Part shown: piece by piece, positions 19,391-32,400 of the stretch | Numbering within the stretch: position 1 is the first letter of the stretch | How the letters are laid out: each line of letters begins with the position of its first letter | Assembly: GCF_901709675.1 (NCBI RefSeq) | Contig: NC_051089.1 | Location: forward strand, 13,877,976 to 13,941,975 | DNA from: Syngnathus acus | Lineage: Eukaryota > Chordata > Actinopteri > Syngnathiformes > Syngnathidae | Direction of reading: 5' to 3' | Length of the DNA: 64,000 nt | Translations under genes and position numbers: made by a program | Notes under the pieces: model-generated | The model's database searches: none | Seen by the model: the letters and a program-made list of their open reading frames with translations, nothing else | Told to the model about the DNA's origin: nothing

Positions 19391-22300
19391 TTAGTCCCTG
19401 CTAAAGGCTCCCTGAGCAGCTGTTGCAGCAGCAGACTGGAAGGTTCTGTTGGTCAGGACACCACTGGAGAACTCCTGCTGAGCCTTGCTGAAGCTGGCTC
19501 CTGTACGTCTGTACTTGGAATGGACCTTCGTGGCAAAGAATCATAAATCATATTTCAACTGCTTAACAGCAATTTCATGATGAATTTCTACTCTACATTT
19601 CTATAATATACTGTATTGTTTAATGAGGAAGTAAACCCCCAAATTGTCTTTGCAAAATGTTCTGTGCAGTACAACTAGCCGAAAGACGGGCTCAGCAATT
19701 TTCTGAGGCTGAGCCGTGATTGGTTGTGACCTGAGACCTGGCAACTGTAATGTCATTTTCAGTCGACAGCAAGTGGCGAAATGGCCGCCCCGTGAAATGA
19801 ATAAAAACGGGTGAATTTTGCTGCTTAACTCATATTCCACAAACGCAATATTAATCAGAATGCCAGCTCGTGGAGGCGCATACAATATATTATTGTAAAG
19901 ACAATTTTGTGGTTGACTCCCCTTGAAGTAATGACAATCTATATGCTATGACTGAGAGACACACACATGTACACAGTAACACTTAGGTGGTCTGCTAAAT
20001 AATAAATATCTTTAGCAAAACTGTCAAAAGCTTAGTTTGGAATACCATTTTTAGCAGCATGACGGCCAGGACGGCGTTGACAGTGAAAAAGCCAGCCACC
20101 ACCATCATGACCACGGCCACAGCCAGGTTTATGTTGATCATGCTGATGGACGCAATCCAGCCACTGTCAACATTACAGACATACAAACGTGCTATCAACT
20201 AAACAGGAAGCACTATGTAGCAGCATACAATATGAATGAATACATATGCTAGACCTTCACCAGTTTTTGGCGGCGGCAAAACAAGGTCAACGAACATACT
20301 GTATTTCAAGAGTATCAAGAGGAAATGCAAAGAGAAAGGAATCACACACTTACAAAGTATAGAACCCCTTAAAGAAGACAACAGTGATCTGTCAAAGAGA
20401 CACAAAAGAGAAGCTCAAGTAGAAGCCACAACAGAACAAACACGCACAAGAAAATGCATGACTCCATCCATGTGGTGTCCTCGGACATGCAGATTATCCC
20501 CCAAGTGTACCGCTCACCTGTTGCCCCACTTGGGGATCCCCACACACTGAATGATGTACACGGCCACTTGGAAGAAAAAGACGAAGAAGAAGAAAAAGAA
20601 GCTGAAGGAACTGTCGGACCTGGAAACAAAAGATGGACACACAAAACAAGGAAGGAAGTGAAACTTCAAAATTTTGATAATCCATTTGGTCCATGAGCAC
20701 AAAGCCAGGAATTGAGCAGAGTATACCTGAAGGCTCTGTATACGGGTCTGTACCAGCAGATGAAGGCGACAGGAGTGAAGAGGAGGAACCAGAGGATGGA
20801 CAGACCAAAGTCGACGCCATACTGAGAGTCCACAGTGAAGTAGGCCAGGCAGGCCAGCACGTTGAGGAACAGGGTCACACAATGAACTGCACAAGCACAA
20901 TCACCGACATACATGAACAGTGAACGGCTAGAACCTAAACCAACAGACTGTCCTGTGTCTGTAATTAATGGATTACTAATTGTTTTGTTGGTTATCAAAA
21001 ACAAATATTTGTGGGACACTGGAACTGTGACAGTCATGTCAAGTCATAATAAATACATTTAAAAATGCAAGCATTTTCCACATTATGAGGCAGATTTGTG
21101 TGTGTTGTGGTTTTTTTTTTTTTTGCCTCAGCATGTACCGTTTAAGGAGCTATGTCTACCACGATAGCTATAATAAACCTTCTGCTATTTGTGGCGGACG
21201 GGGACCTGCTGTGAACAGCAAAAACTGGTTAAAGACTGGGTTTGGAGAGGACCATAAAGGACCAAAATTGCGTCTGGCACACTGTATATAATTGTGAAGC
21301 CGAGTTATATAAACTACTGCATTCAGTAGTTAAATTGTTCAACAAACCACTCCCACATGAGGCTGAATAGTATAGGCAGCCTAAATAAGACGCAAGCACA
21401 AACTGATGTGACCTCACTCAGGGGAAAATTACATACAGGCACTAGCACGATAATGAAAAATGGAATTTAGTCGTTTATGGCATTTAGACACTCCAAGAAA
21501 TATTCGGGAATACTGTACGGGCAAATTGTAACAGAAAAGTACGCATTGCTGGTGCATTGGGGAGAGGCGCTGCATACAGGGACAACCAACAAGACTACGC
21601 ATCTCAAATACAGATGGGGGGAAAAAAAACAACTAATGAATTGGACCTAACAACAAACCGAGATAGCAGCGAAGTAATACATTCATTGCTTTAGCCTGAA
21701 CACAAAAACAACAAATAGCTGAGATTTTAAGCAATTATTGGTGGATGGGTTCCGAATAAAATCCGTAAAAATGCGATACATACCGAGTTAAAACCAATGC
21801 CAGCTACAAAAACAGCGAATGTGCTAACCGGCACTGGTGGATTGAACTCTATATTCATATGGGTGGGATGCAAGATACTTACACATCCACAGGTAGTACA
21901 TTCTTTTGCAGAGCCGGCGGTATTCCTCAGGGATGTCTACCTCAAAGTCTTGGTAAAAGCATGGCTTCAACGGAAAGAACTTGGGCAGGGGCGGCCAATT
22001 GTTGTCAGTGACTGGTGGTCAAATAGCAAAGTTCTGTTACCGCCCCAATCGTTGAACAATATACTCATTTCAAAGAGTGACTTACCGCCTGGGTTTCGGG
22101 ATGCCCTGTTCTCAAGTTCCTGCTCCTTTCGCTCCAACTCTGCTGCTTTCCTCTCTAGTTCTTCTTGCTGCTTGATCAGATTCGCCTGACCGGCAGCCGT
22201 CGCAGCAGATATCTGTTATCAAACAGGGAGGTTGCTGAGTTATATACGTACAGTCAGACACATTTCATTCAAATGACCTTGCGATGGAAACCTGAGAGAC

Positions 22301-23693
22301 ATCAATGCTCCCATGACCATAGATTAAGTATTCATGTAGGTCTCTTGATTGATTTTAAGTACAGTGATGTCTGAAAAATGAGGCAACACGAGGTGGAATT
22401 TGGGTTAGTAAGTGTTCTGTTCTTGGTTGGAATCTCAGCTGGAGTCTTTCTGTTTGGAGTGTGCATGTTTTCCTGGAGAAGGTGTGTTTTGTGTGTCAGG
22501 TTAACTGACAACTCTAAATTGTCCATAGATGCGAAAATGAGTGTGAATTTTGTTTGTCTGGCCGTATGTGACATGACACTGACTGCCAGCACGTCCACGG
22601 CCTCACCTGACTCTCACCCAAATCTGTCACGACAAATGCAAAATCATATGACGAGCTCAACTTCAGATTTTAAAGTTTGTGTGTTAAATAGCTTTAATCT
22701 AACTACACTTGTGCTTATTTCATTTCTCTCACTTGTGAACTCTGCTCCACAGATGTTTGCAGTACGGCGGGTTGAGAGGAAACGGCTGAAATGGGGATGG
22801 TCGTGTCACTGCGATCCTTCTGTGGAAACATCACGTAATGCAGGTTCTTAAAGAATTAAAGGTTGGAAGAACTGCAATATACATCAAAAGACAAGCAGCT
22901 CACCAATTCAGTCGAGAAAGGGTTGTATTCCTGAATCCCATCAACGGCTCCTCGGGTGGCCCGAGTGACAGAAGCGTCCTGCAAAAGATATTATATTATT
23001 CATATAGTCATAGGGAACAACAGATGCTCAAGTGCATTTTGGGCATGTGGAGCAATACTAAAGGTTCAGTGTTCAGGAAGAACATTGTTAGGTCACATTT
23101 CCCGGACGGTACATTAACTATTAAGGAACTAGTGATTCCTTGAGTCTTTGTTAAAACGTTTCCAGGTTGAACAAACACCTTTCCTGAGCAAATATGGACC
23201 AAATACGTGTGCCACAAATGTGTGACGCTCAAAATGAACATTACAGACAAGTGAGAAGGGACAAGGGGGCAGCCCATTACACAAAAGCCCTCAAAATGCC
23301 ACAACGACCCTCACACAGTGGATGATTTAATTTAGAAAGTGAGATTTTTAAACTTCTTTATAAGTGGCGTTGTCTTGTGGCGCTATATTATTGGCTGAGT
23401 AGCAGCAGGCACCTGTTGCTACTCTTACCTGTTGAGGTTACAATACCAAGTCATTATTTGAAGCTTGTCTTCTCTTTATAAACATTTCATATTTACTTCA
23501 AGGACGCTTGTTCCGGTAGGAATTGTTGAGGCCAAACCCAGCAACCGACCAAACAGGTTTCTTTAGCGTGTCCTCAACCCAAATTAAGGACCAAAGTCGT
23601 TTGTCCCTTAAAAACAAGAGGAAAACCGAGTCTCACCTGGAAGGGATTTACGTCCACAGGGTCGGCGAATGGGTTGTTGTCAAATCCCGACAT
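19391..23693 (-). CDS. scamp2: Secretory carrier-associated membrane protein 2
   Basis: Nine coding exons, in transcript order: 23637-23693, 22904-22978, 22733-22819, 22086-22212, 21883-22011, 20727-20886, 20518-20619, 20046-20163, 19391-19525. They join in phase to 990 nt, 329 aa, the same length as human SCAMP2 as I recall it. SCAMPs are four-span proteins of post-Golgi recycling and secretory vesicles. The cytosolic N-terminus has three NPF motifs ([22 protein letters not shown]; residues 4-42) that bind EH-domain proteins. A charged coiled coil ([20 protein letters not shown]) spans about 87-110. The WPPLP block is followed by four membrane spans between about 150 and 285. The amphipathic E-peptide [11 protein letters not shown] lies between spans 2 and 3; span 3 is very Phe-rich. 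The C-terminus [15 protein letters not shown] to AAQGAFSRD is typical. The N-terminal [11 protein letters not shown] favours SCAMP2 over SCAMP1; SCAMP5, which lacks the NPF tail, is excluded. Confidence 0.95.
19625..19925 (+). repeat. Dispersed repeat copy B (SCAMP2 3' UTR/intron 8)
   Basis: The segment contains gtgacctgagacctggcaac, cagtcgacagcaagtggcg and gaattttgctgcttaactca, shared with 61660-61870, plus the tail shared with 10890-11020. It lies in the intron between the last two SCAMP2 coding exons. Confidence 0.65.
22378..22610 (+). repeat. Degenerate SINE-like repeat in SCAMP2 intron
   Basis: The stretch keeps gtttggagtgtgcatgtttt, a gttaactgacaactctaaattg-like segment and gatgcgaaaatgagtgtgaa, all characteristic of the teleost repeat seen at 48208-48424. 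The 157-aa frame across it is chance. Confidence 0.6.
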
Positions 23694-23830
23694 TGTGGTG
23701 TTGGGGTTTTCTTGTCGATCAACAACGCACCTTTGTTACTCCCTGGCTTCAGCTGATCCTGATGTCGGTGCGGCTGCGTTCTGCGCATGCGTCACTCCAC
23801 AGGTACTCACGTCACAGCAGGACTGCCCCG
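23694..23830 (-). promoter_or_regulatory. SCAMP2 promoter region
   Basis: Upstream of the SCAMP2 ATG lies a CpG-containing stretch with an NRF1-like site tgcgcatgcg at 23782-23791 and a CRE-like cacgtca at 23808-23814. Both motifs are common in TATA-less vertebrate promoters. The transcription start is not determined. Confidence 0.5.
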
Positions 23831-25390
23831 TCACATTAGATCGAATTTAGGTTTGGGTGGCAAAGAGTTTATATTTGCGAGGTACCCTTATTTTAACGCA
23901 ACGCAGCTTTCACTAGACACATACCTACACTGTTAGACTCTAAATTAGTGTTTGGATTTAAACAGAAAAGAAATGACCGTGCAAATCCGAGGACATCTTG
24001 ATGTATTCACGTAATATACCAGTATGGCTTTGAGACGTAGCAAAGCTTTTAATATCATGATGTCACTTTATTACTTTGTCTTTTTTCAAGGCGATTTAAC
24101 AGTCACATCAATATTAGATCTCCCCATGTGGCCTTGACGCTCCCAAAACTACAAATGTTTCTTTTCCACTCCGATCACCTACTTTGATAAATAATTAAAC
24201 TCAAATTACACAGAGAAATAATCAGATACAGAATTTTACAAAAATACTCAAGACTCAGCTTTCTGCACTTGATAAAAAAAACAAGAGCCCAAGGTTAAGA
24301 ATTATATCGTCTTGGAATAAATTGTACATTATATGGATGGCACATTAATAAGTTGTTCATAAACCTGATGAAATATTAATCATTAATCTTTGACAGACCT
24401 TGATCTTTTCCCTTGTAACACCTTGAAATTAAGAGGCACTTCGAGGCTACAGATAAGAGAAAACAAAAAGCAAGACAGACAACATGATGGGGTTTTTTTG
24501 GGTTGCTATTGAGCAAATAGTCAAGGAGGGTTTGATACTGGGGTGTCAGGAAAGATGGCATTTTTGTTCACTATACTGTACATATGGACTGTACTGTACA
24601 TTACAGTTGCTTTATGGCTGTTAAATAGTTAATGCAAGGATTTTATACACATCTGACATTGTTCGCAGTACATAGGTCCCCTTGGCAGGAATTACACACC
24701 AGCTAACTTGGTCCCTTTGATGGTGGTATCTCCCTTGCAGAGTGGAAAAGTAGCATTTAAGTATATAGACCGCTTGGCACATGAACACACATATATCATT
24801 GCCATATTCTGTAACTTCTGACCAAAATAGTTTCAAAGAAAGAAAAAAAAAAAAAAAACCCGAGATGATAAATATGTGACTTCAACTACCCAGCATAAGC
24901 TGGTGTTCCGGCTTTGTACAGTATTTATAAATGTATAGGCTAATAAAATTTACGTGACAATAAAATTCATTAAATACAAGGGGAAAATACATTTCGTAAT
25001 CAAGCAACCACTGTATACATTGATTGTTAGGAACTGTAAACTCAAGAGCAGCTAATAATTGTGAGAGTTAGGTTCAATGCAACATCAGCTATCCCTGATG
25101 TCATGTTTGCTTTCGCTTTGGCTTTCCAGCCTTGGAATATTCACTATCACCGTCTTTGACATTTCCAAACATTCCCTTTGCTCTGCCCTCCAGACCAGCA
25201 TGTCTCCTCTTGATGCCTAGTGCGGCGCTGCCAAGGCACAATTGTGAGAGCTTCAGTGGATGCACACAAGTGGAGCTCCTTACCGCTGACCATCTTGTAC
25301 CTCTTCACTATACACGGCACTTGGGTACAATTCTTTTAGGTTTTAAAGGCTAGGTAAGCGTGCTTCCAGGGCGTGTCATCATTGAGTCCT
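23831..25390 (-). other. MYO9A 3' UTR and short intergenic gap
   Basis: No gene is visible. About 24050-25390 is likely MYO9A 3' UTR, ending near the AATAAA at 24067-24072 (minus strand). The rest separates it from the SCAMP2 promoter. Confidence 0.5.
24067..24072 (-). terminator. Candidate MYO9A polyadenylation signal
   Basis: The plus strand tttatt reads AATAAA on the coding strand, about 1.3 kb after the stop codon. An AUUAAA variant lies close by at 24049-24054. Confidence 0.45.
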
Positions 25391-26404
25391 TCATACCATG
25401 AATTCATTCTTGCCGTACAACACCGACTGCTGCTGTATGTCAGGTGGCTCACTGCTGTGACCGCCGCTTTCTCCGCTATGCCTTTGGGATACACGTTTGG
25501 TCCCCCTGAGTTTCTGTTTACCTTTCTCTGGATTGAAGGTGCCACGGCTGGAAAACTGTGGTCTTTCATCAAACACGCTCTCCAGCTCTGCTGTCGGACT
25601 GCAGTTGAAACTGTCAAAGCGGGGAGTTTGAGGCGCATTCTGGGCCTGTGATGCACTCGAGCTTGAAGAGGGAGAATTTGAAGCGGAGTGGTACCGAAAG
25701 CCACGGCCGGTATTCGAGACGGGAGAAGGCGACGACTGGAAGTATGACAAGGAGGAGTAGGGGGAAACACTCGAGGAAGAATCCACCGAGTCCAGGGAAT
25801 CGGGTTGCCGTCTCAGAGTGCGATGTCGTGGGCTCTTTCCATCGGACCTCCGAGACCAAGGGGAAGTCAAAACTGGACGTCTCTCTGAAAAATATGGACA
25901 GTTTACATTTTTTCAATCTTTTTCGATTTTTTTTTTCATGATACATAAGAGGGAGAAATATGTTTTCTCAGTTTCTATACAGCGACATACCAGAATAGTC
26001 TGAAATAGCCTCAGGGTCCACATTGAGGTTTTCAGAGCTGTCAGCAGTACCGATAGAGGCCTCTGACTCCAGAGTCTCATCATCCGATGCTCGTGGCTCC
26101 AGAGTCAGCATCTCAAAAGTCAGCTCCTCTCTGCGGGAGCACATTAGCATGTGAGTTGAGCACGCATCATTAAGTGCTTGCCAATTATGTGCAGTGACAG
26201 CATTTACTTCTCTTTTTGCAGGTTCTCAATTTGCTCCGTCAGCACTCTCTCTTCCTGCTCCATCGCTGCGTGCTGATGCTCGGAGATTTCCACCAAAGAC
26301 TCGTCTCCCTCGTCTCCCTCGCTCTCTTCTATTACGGTGTCTGACAAAGACTGAAGTCGTGGGCTCACGGGAGGCGAAGGTGCGCGGAAGCTTAGACGTT
26401 TTCT
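25391..26404 (-). other. myo9a: MYO9A C-terminal coiled coil and tail exons
   Basis: Exons: 26208-26404, 25991-26130, 25391-25884. The first encodes an acidic stretch then the short coiled coil [14 protein letters not shown], continuing EELTFEML in the second. The conserved block [20 protein letters not shown] follows. The last exon is Ser-rich and ends with [16 protein letters not shown] and a terminal NEFMV before TGA at 25391-25393. A short segment present in human just before this region (GKGRIRRG, from memory) has no counterpart here. Confidence 0.93.
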
Positions 26405-29400
26405 CTGGAAAACAAATCAATGAGAACATGAGCACGAGAGCAGTGTTCGTTATCTGGAAGTCAATGGGGATCTCCAGGAAGCGCACCTTAGCTCCCACTC
26501 AGAATGTAAATTCATCAGTCTGTTGGGGGGCTTTTTTACAGGGTGAAAAATATAGCATACTCTTTTGGCTAAAATGAACAGGAGCATCTCATTAAATTGG
26601 AGAAAAGTTTGAAGAAAAAAATTGTTTCAGAACTTCACAACTGAACTAAAATACATACTTCACTCCTAAGAATCATTATGTATAGATTTAATTAGATTTA
26701 ATTAGCATTTCTTGAGCTGGCTATAATCACCAAAATGTGTATTCTATCTACAGTAGACACTATTATTTTTAGACACTATTGTTTTTGTTTTTTTACTGAT
26801 GTCACAAAATGTTTTCCAACTTCTTCAAACTTACTGAGATGCTCATGTATTATCTGTGCTGATGACACACTAAAACAGACCATTTTATACTCTGATGACA
26901 ACGTTGACAGCATTACGCTTGCAAATAAGTGTGTGAATCAGTATCCGCCTTCACAATTTAGATTGTAAAACTCAAATTGCCTAAAGTAGTGGACCTTATA
27001 GTAGTAGTTACCATGCTGCAAAACAACAGCAGCAAATGAGTCTAACAAAGCTGATCGTTTTTAAAGACTTCAGACCATCGTCAATTTCATCGACTCTTAT
27101 CAGTAGTTCGTTTTTCCTTTTAAACAATGTTGTCATGTTGATAGCCTACATTTGCTGAATTTATAGAGACCCCTCCAAAAGCTTGTATTGCAACTTGCGC
27201 ACACAAACCTGAATGGAAGGCTGTCTTCACACTAACTCCAAACCCTTTTCATGCATTAGAACTTGTTTCGTACCACAGAATGAAAAGTTGACACAGGCAC
27301 CCAGAGCCACTTGGATGGGAAGCATTGGAAATGCAGCCGAGCACAAAAACACAACCCACAAACCACAAGACAGTTGACGACAGATACACCACTGATCAAC
27401 ATATATATATACTTTACCTTTTTTGGTGTATTTGACTGTGAAATAGACATGAAAATGAAATGAGAAAATGTCAAATGTTTTTTTCCTGACACAACCTTCA
27501 AAATTCAGTTCAAGGGATCTACTTAGGTTTAATAAGTCTTATACTCCGGTTGTATAAGAAATCGTAAACAGCTATCACCTAAGAAAAAATGTACCGTATT
27601 TTCCGCACTATAAGGCGCACCGGATTATAAGGCGCACCTTCAATGAATGGCCTATTTTAAAACTTTGTCCATATATAAGATATATACATTTGGCCCGCGG
27701 GCCGGACTTTGGATACGCCTGCTGTAGTGGCTCAATATTGGTCCATATATGAGGCGCACCTGATTATAAGGCACACTGAGAAAATTGGAGGTTTTTAGGT
27801 GCGCCTTATAGTGCGGAAAATACGGTAATTTGGGTTTACAGTAGTCAAACTGATTTTGTGACGTTGGACGAAAGGACCCAGTTTACTCGTTCAATTTCAT
27901 CCCAAATCATCAATCCGCCTGCCTACGGATCTGGCCTTCCACAAACTTTTCACATTCACCTGTACCGTGTTACTTAAACACTTTTGATGTCAAGTTTGTT
28001 ACAAATGTATATTTATAATTGGTATGAGTCTTACAACTATTGCGCAATTGCACAGCACAGACTCAAATATAGTTCAAAGTAAAGGTTACTGTGCAAAATA
28101 ACGGACATGATAGAGAGGATCCGAAAAAGGGCGGCAAGCACCCATGCAGGACAAGTAACGTGAGACAGAGTTTGATCATACCATTGATCTTCGGATGAAA
28201 GTCAGTCTGTATTTGGCCTTAGCTTCAGCAAACTCCAGGGTACTGATGTCCTTCAGTCGCACTTTGTACTTTGTCATCTGCTCACAAATGACAAGTTCGA
28301 CGCACCTATAGAGGGACAAAAATGCACCTCGGTGGGATTACAAACATTTCCTGACCACAAGAATAGTACACACACTTATCGTCATGTATTTTAGTCTTGA
28401 CTACAGGTAGAGGACATGCTTACGCTGTGGTCTTGCTGATATCCTGGACACTCTGAAGTGGATCAATCGTGTCTGGACAGCGCAGGATACAGGGAGCAAA
28501 AACTATGGCCAGTGCATTAGCTGACATACGGTTTGTGTCCTCTTGCAACGCAATCCTGAAAGGATCAATACAGGTTGTAAGAACTCCATTAAGGTTTTGT
28601 TTGAACACGTTTAAATCATCTGCATTTACCTGACAAGATGGAATATGAGCCGTTCCAAAGTGTTCAGGTGATTTCTGCTTAGCTGGTCAACAACTGAATA
28701 CACCCCTCTTATCATTTCTTTTCTATCCTGCAAACCTGAGAAAGGACAAATATATATATTTTTTTATTTGAAGGCACTCACAGAATGTGCCGTGGAACAC
28801 ATTTTAACACACACATGCTGGTGGACTTACCCATCGCACGAATAAATTCCTCATATAGCTCAAACGTCATCAAAGGACTCGGCAGGTCTCGCAACCACTG
28901 CTTGAAGACACTGGCGATGACATGGATGTTGTAGTCATCCAGATTCATGCTCTCTACATCTGTGACAAGACAGAGCAGAAAGAAAGTCAAATGTGCCATC
29001 TTTGAATTTTTGGCTTCAACCATCCTGGTCACAACAAACTTACCTGTGTCAAGTCCCTGCTTCAGTTCTCTTATTTTATTGGTGGAGCCTGATTTTCGGT
29101 AGATTCCCTCAGTGTAGAGGCCGTGCATCTCAATGTAGTTGATAAGCTTCTCCACCACAAGGGGCACCGTTCGCTCATCAGTTATCAGACGCGACACCTC
29201 CACACCGAATTGTCTCGGGGAAAGCTCGGGGTCGAACTGCTCAAAGAGAGAAAATAATTGCTCAAATAGTTACACGTGCACATGCAAAAACACCAATACA
29301 ATAATAATGGCATGATTCGAGCTTGCTAACAATGTAGGGAAAAATGGGTCCGCATCAGCATACGGTATTAATGCATAAAGAACTGCATAGTGGCTCCAAC

Positions 29401-32400
29401 GACACATTTCAAGTCATGGACTTCAACTCACCTTCTTACTGCATTTGGTGGTCGTCTTTTGGCAGCACTTTCTGTGGCAGGCGTAACGGCACACTGGGTA
29501 AACACAGGCAGAAAAATCAAACACACTCGTATTCCCATTATCCACAGAAAGGCGGTGCCTCCTCATCTTTCAGAGAGCCCAGTCAAAGAAAAAATTATTC
29601 GATGAAACGGCAGAGCAGAACTGGCCGGCATGAGAAGACTACTGAGTGAAGAAAGGACTAATTGTGAAGAGACATTTGTGGAGTCGCAGAACCACAGACC
29701 CACATGAGTCCAGTTGAAGACAATCTGATTAGGATATTGGAGGGAGAGAGGGCGGGATGTGACTTTCAAAAGCCAGACTCACTCACTCAGACACTGTAAT
29801 GTGTTTTTTATGATGCACGTTGACCAGAGATCATGAGAAAGTCTTTATGAAAAAAGCATAAGCCTGAAGGCTAGCCAGCTGTATTCATAAACACAAACAC
29901 ATTATCTCAGTCTAATCAAATCATATCTGGTTAAGTGTTATTCTAGGCCATAAGCAATCTATTGTGCGGGTTCATCACATGATTTGCTCAACCGCAACTC
30001 TGTTAGCAGTTAAGTGTTTTGGGGCAAGATGTGGACTTTCCGTCTGACAAAGTTCTTTTTGGTTGAATTACAAACACACAAAAGTAATAATACGATTCTT
30101 CCGCAAAATAAAACACGTGGCACCCTTTTACTTTCATAAATCACATTTGAATGAAATAGCATTTTAACTATTTTCACAAGTGATTCCTTTAAAAATCCAC
30201 AATCGAGTGTGTGAGCATACTCACGTTTACAAACGCAGGCGCGATCCATCATCCAAATGAGCGATGAGCAATATTCACAGTATGTGGGGATGCTGTATTG
30301 GGTGGATTTGAAGATGTGGCCGTTATGCTCCTCCACCTGAATATGGGAGAAGAAGCTTCAACTTCACTGGAAAGTGATAGCAACGTTTTGGACAAAAGCT
30401 CTGGAAAACACCTCTCAATTAATTCCTCAATTCGAGGTTACCCTGAATCTACAATCTTCAGATTAACATTTTTTGAGACAATTGTATCTTTACAACAAAA
30501 GTTACAAAACAGACCGTGTCTGGCTTCTCAAATTCTCTGGATCCTCCTAGATACAGTTACTAAAAAATGTGTTAAAACCCTAGTCCACTGGTGTGCTGGA
30601 AGCTAATGCTAATATTTTGGACACTCTCATGCAACTGAGGTAAACAAAATAGGTATTCGACGCAGCTATCATTATGATGCAGTGCAGTTCTTCACCTCTG
30701 CACACCACAACCCCAATAATGAACATATTCGTTGAAATAACACATTCTTGACAACTTGTGACATTGTTACATTTGTAAAAACCTGAATATTTGATAACAG
30801 ATACAGTGTTGTGGCCGGTTGGTGTGTGTGTAGCCTTACGAACTAAAATAAATATAAATGAGGTGGATTCGACAAAATGCAAAAGCAACCAATCAAGATC
30901 AAAATTCTATGATGATGAACATCACTGAAGAAACTTACAACGTCTGCATCTTTCTTCCTCCGCTTTTTGCGTTCAGGTTTCGGTTGCTGTAAAACAAACA
31001 CAGACATCACGGACATGAGCACATGCACATGAAATACTCAAACTACCCTGGATGACTTACCTTAGTTTGTGTGCTGTCCAGAGGTTTATACTCCGTCATG
31101 AACTCATCCAGGAAGACTTTAAAAGTATTAACCCAAACTTTGACAGGAGACTCTCTCCAGTCCCTCTGCTCCTGCCGCATGGTCTTTTCCAGAATTTGCT
31201 CAAACAGAGCGTAGAGGTCTTTGTAGCGGATGCTCTTACCATCGTCCATCTGGTGTAAAACGAGCAGAACATTTTTCAAGTTACACTGGGGAGGATTATT
31301 CAGCCAAAGCAGATTGAATTGTACAGTGTAAACCGTCCGTGATTGTGGAAAAGATTCTATACCGCCAGGGCTGTGGAAAAGGAGTTGAAGATATTCATAC
31401 GGAATTCCTTCAATGCTTTTTTGAATACAACATCCACCATGGTGTCTTTCTTGCTGTCCTCTGTGTCCAAGTCGTTAATCTGAAAATATAACACACAAAT
31501 TAGATTTGAAAAGAAATATCAACATGATGGTCACCAGCAGATTTAATTCAGGGGCTTTACAAAAACTTTTTAAAAAATGGCACCATCTTTGAGAATGCAG
31601 TGTCTTGACCAGGTGGGCTTTGTATCATTGTTACTTGAAGACACATTACGCGTTGAAACTGAGTGGAGCTCCCCAAGTATATAAAATATTCCACCAAAGT
31701 GTAAATATTAAGGACGTGACAGGAGGAGTCTTGAAACAACTCCGCTAGTGTGTGGCCTTACCTTCTTCATGAGAAAGTCATTCATGCTTCTGTAGTCATT
31801 GATACAGGTGAGGATCTGCAGGCTATCACTTGGCCACTGAATAGGCTCCGCCGCCACATTGCTGATCTTGACACTGCGCCTCCGCTTCACCTTGGGAGAA
31901 GGTTCCTTATTCTCTTTCAGGTCTCGGAAGCCTCGCTCCCACGTCAGGTCGGGACTGTAGCGAGGCGACAGGCTTTCTTCACCTGTTCAATATAAGCCAC
32001 AAGCTCCATCAGATGTAGTAATCTCGACATGCGGTGAGGTTGATGTTCACATTCAACCCCCTTCATTTGATTCCATTGGAAAACAAATCAAAACATGAAA
32101 TTGATTGTGAAGACCTTCTCTTAGCAATGGCCCGCTGTCTCCAGTGTCTCCTTCCAAGGAGTCACCCACAGAAATCAGCTTCTCTCTGGAGGCCTTCTTA
32201 TCACCGTGTTTGGTCTTGCCCCAGAAGCGCATCTTCCCACGAACTCTGCTAAAAAATCAAAGTACACAACAACTACTGACTGCGATCCGTGCATAAAATT
32301 GTGTTTCAAATGTACAAGATGTAAATGCTGATTTCCATTTTTTGTCACTTCTAGTAAAGTTCAGGGAAACGACAAACCTTCCGTCCTGCGAGTTCTTGCG

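Noticed and set aside
22378-22851. Plus-strand 157-codon open frame in SCAMP2 intron
   Set aside because: It crosses a SINE-like repeat and the antisense of a SCAMP2 exon (22733-22819).
27905-27945. Possible MYO9A microexon (minus-strand frame reading GQIRRQA)
   Set aside because: It vaguely resembles the missing human segment, but no acceptor and GT donor bracket it in phase.
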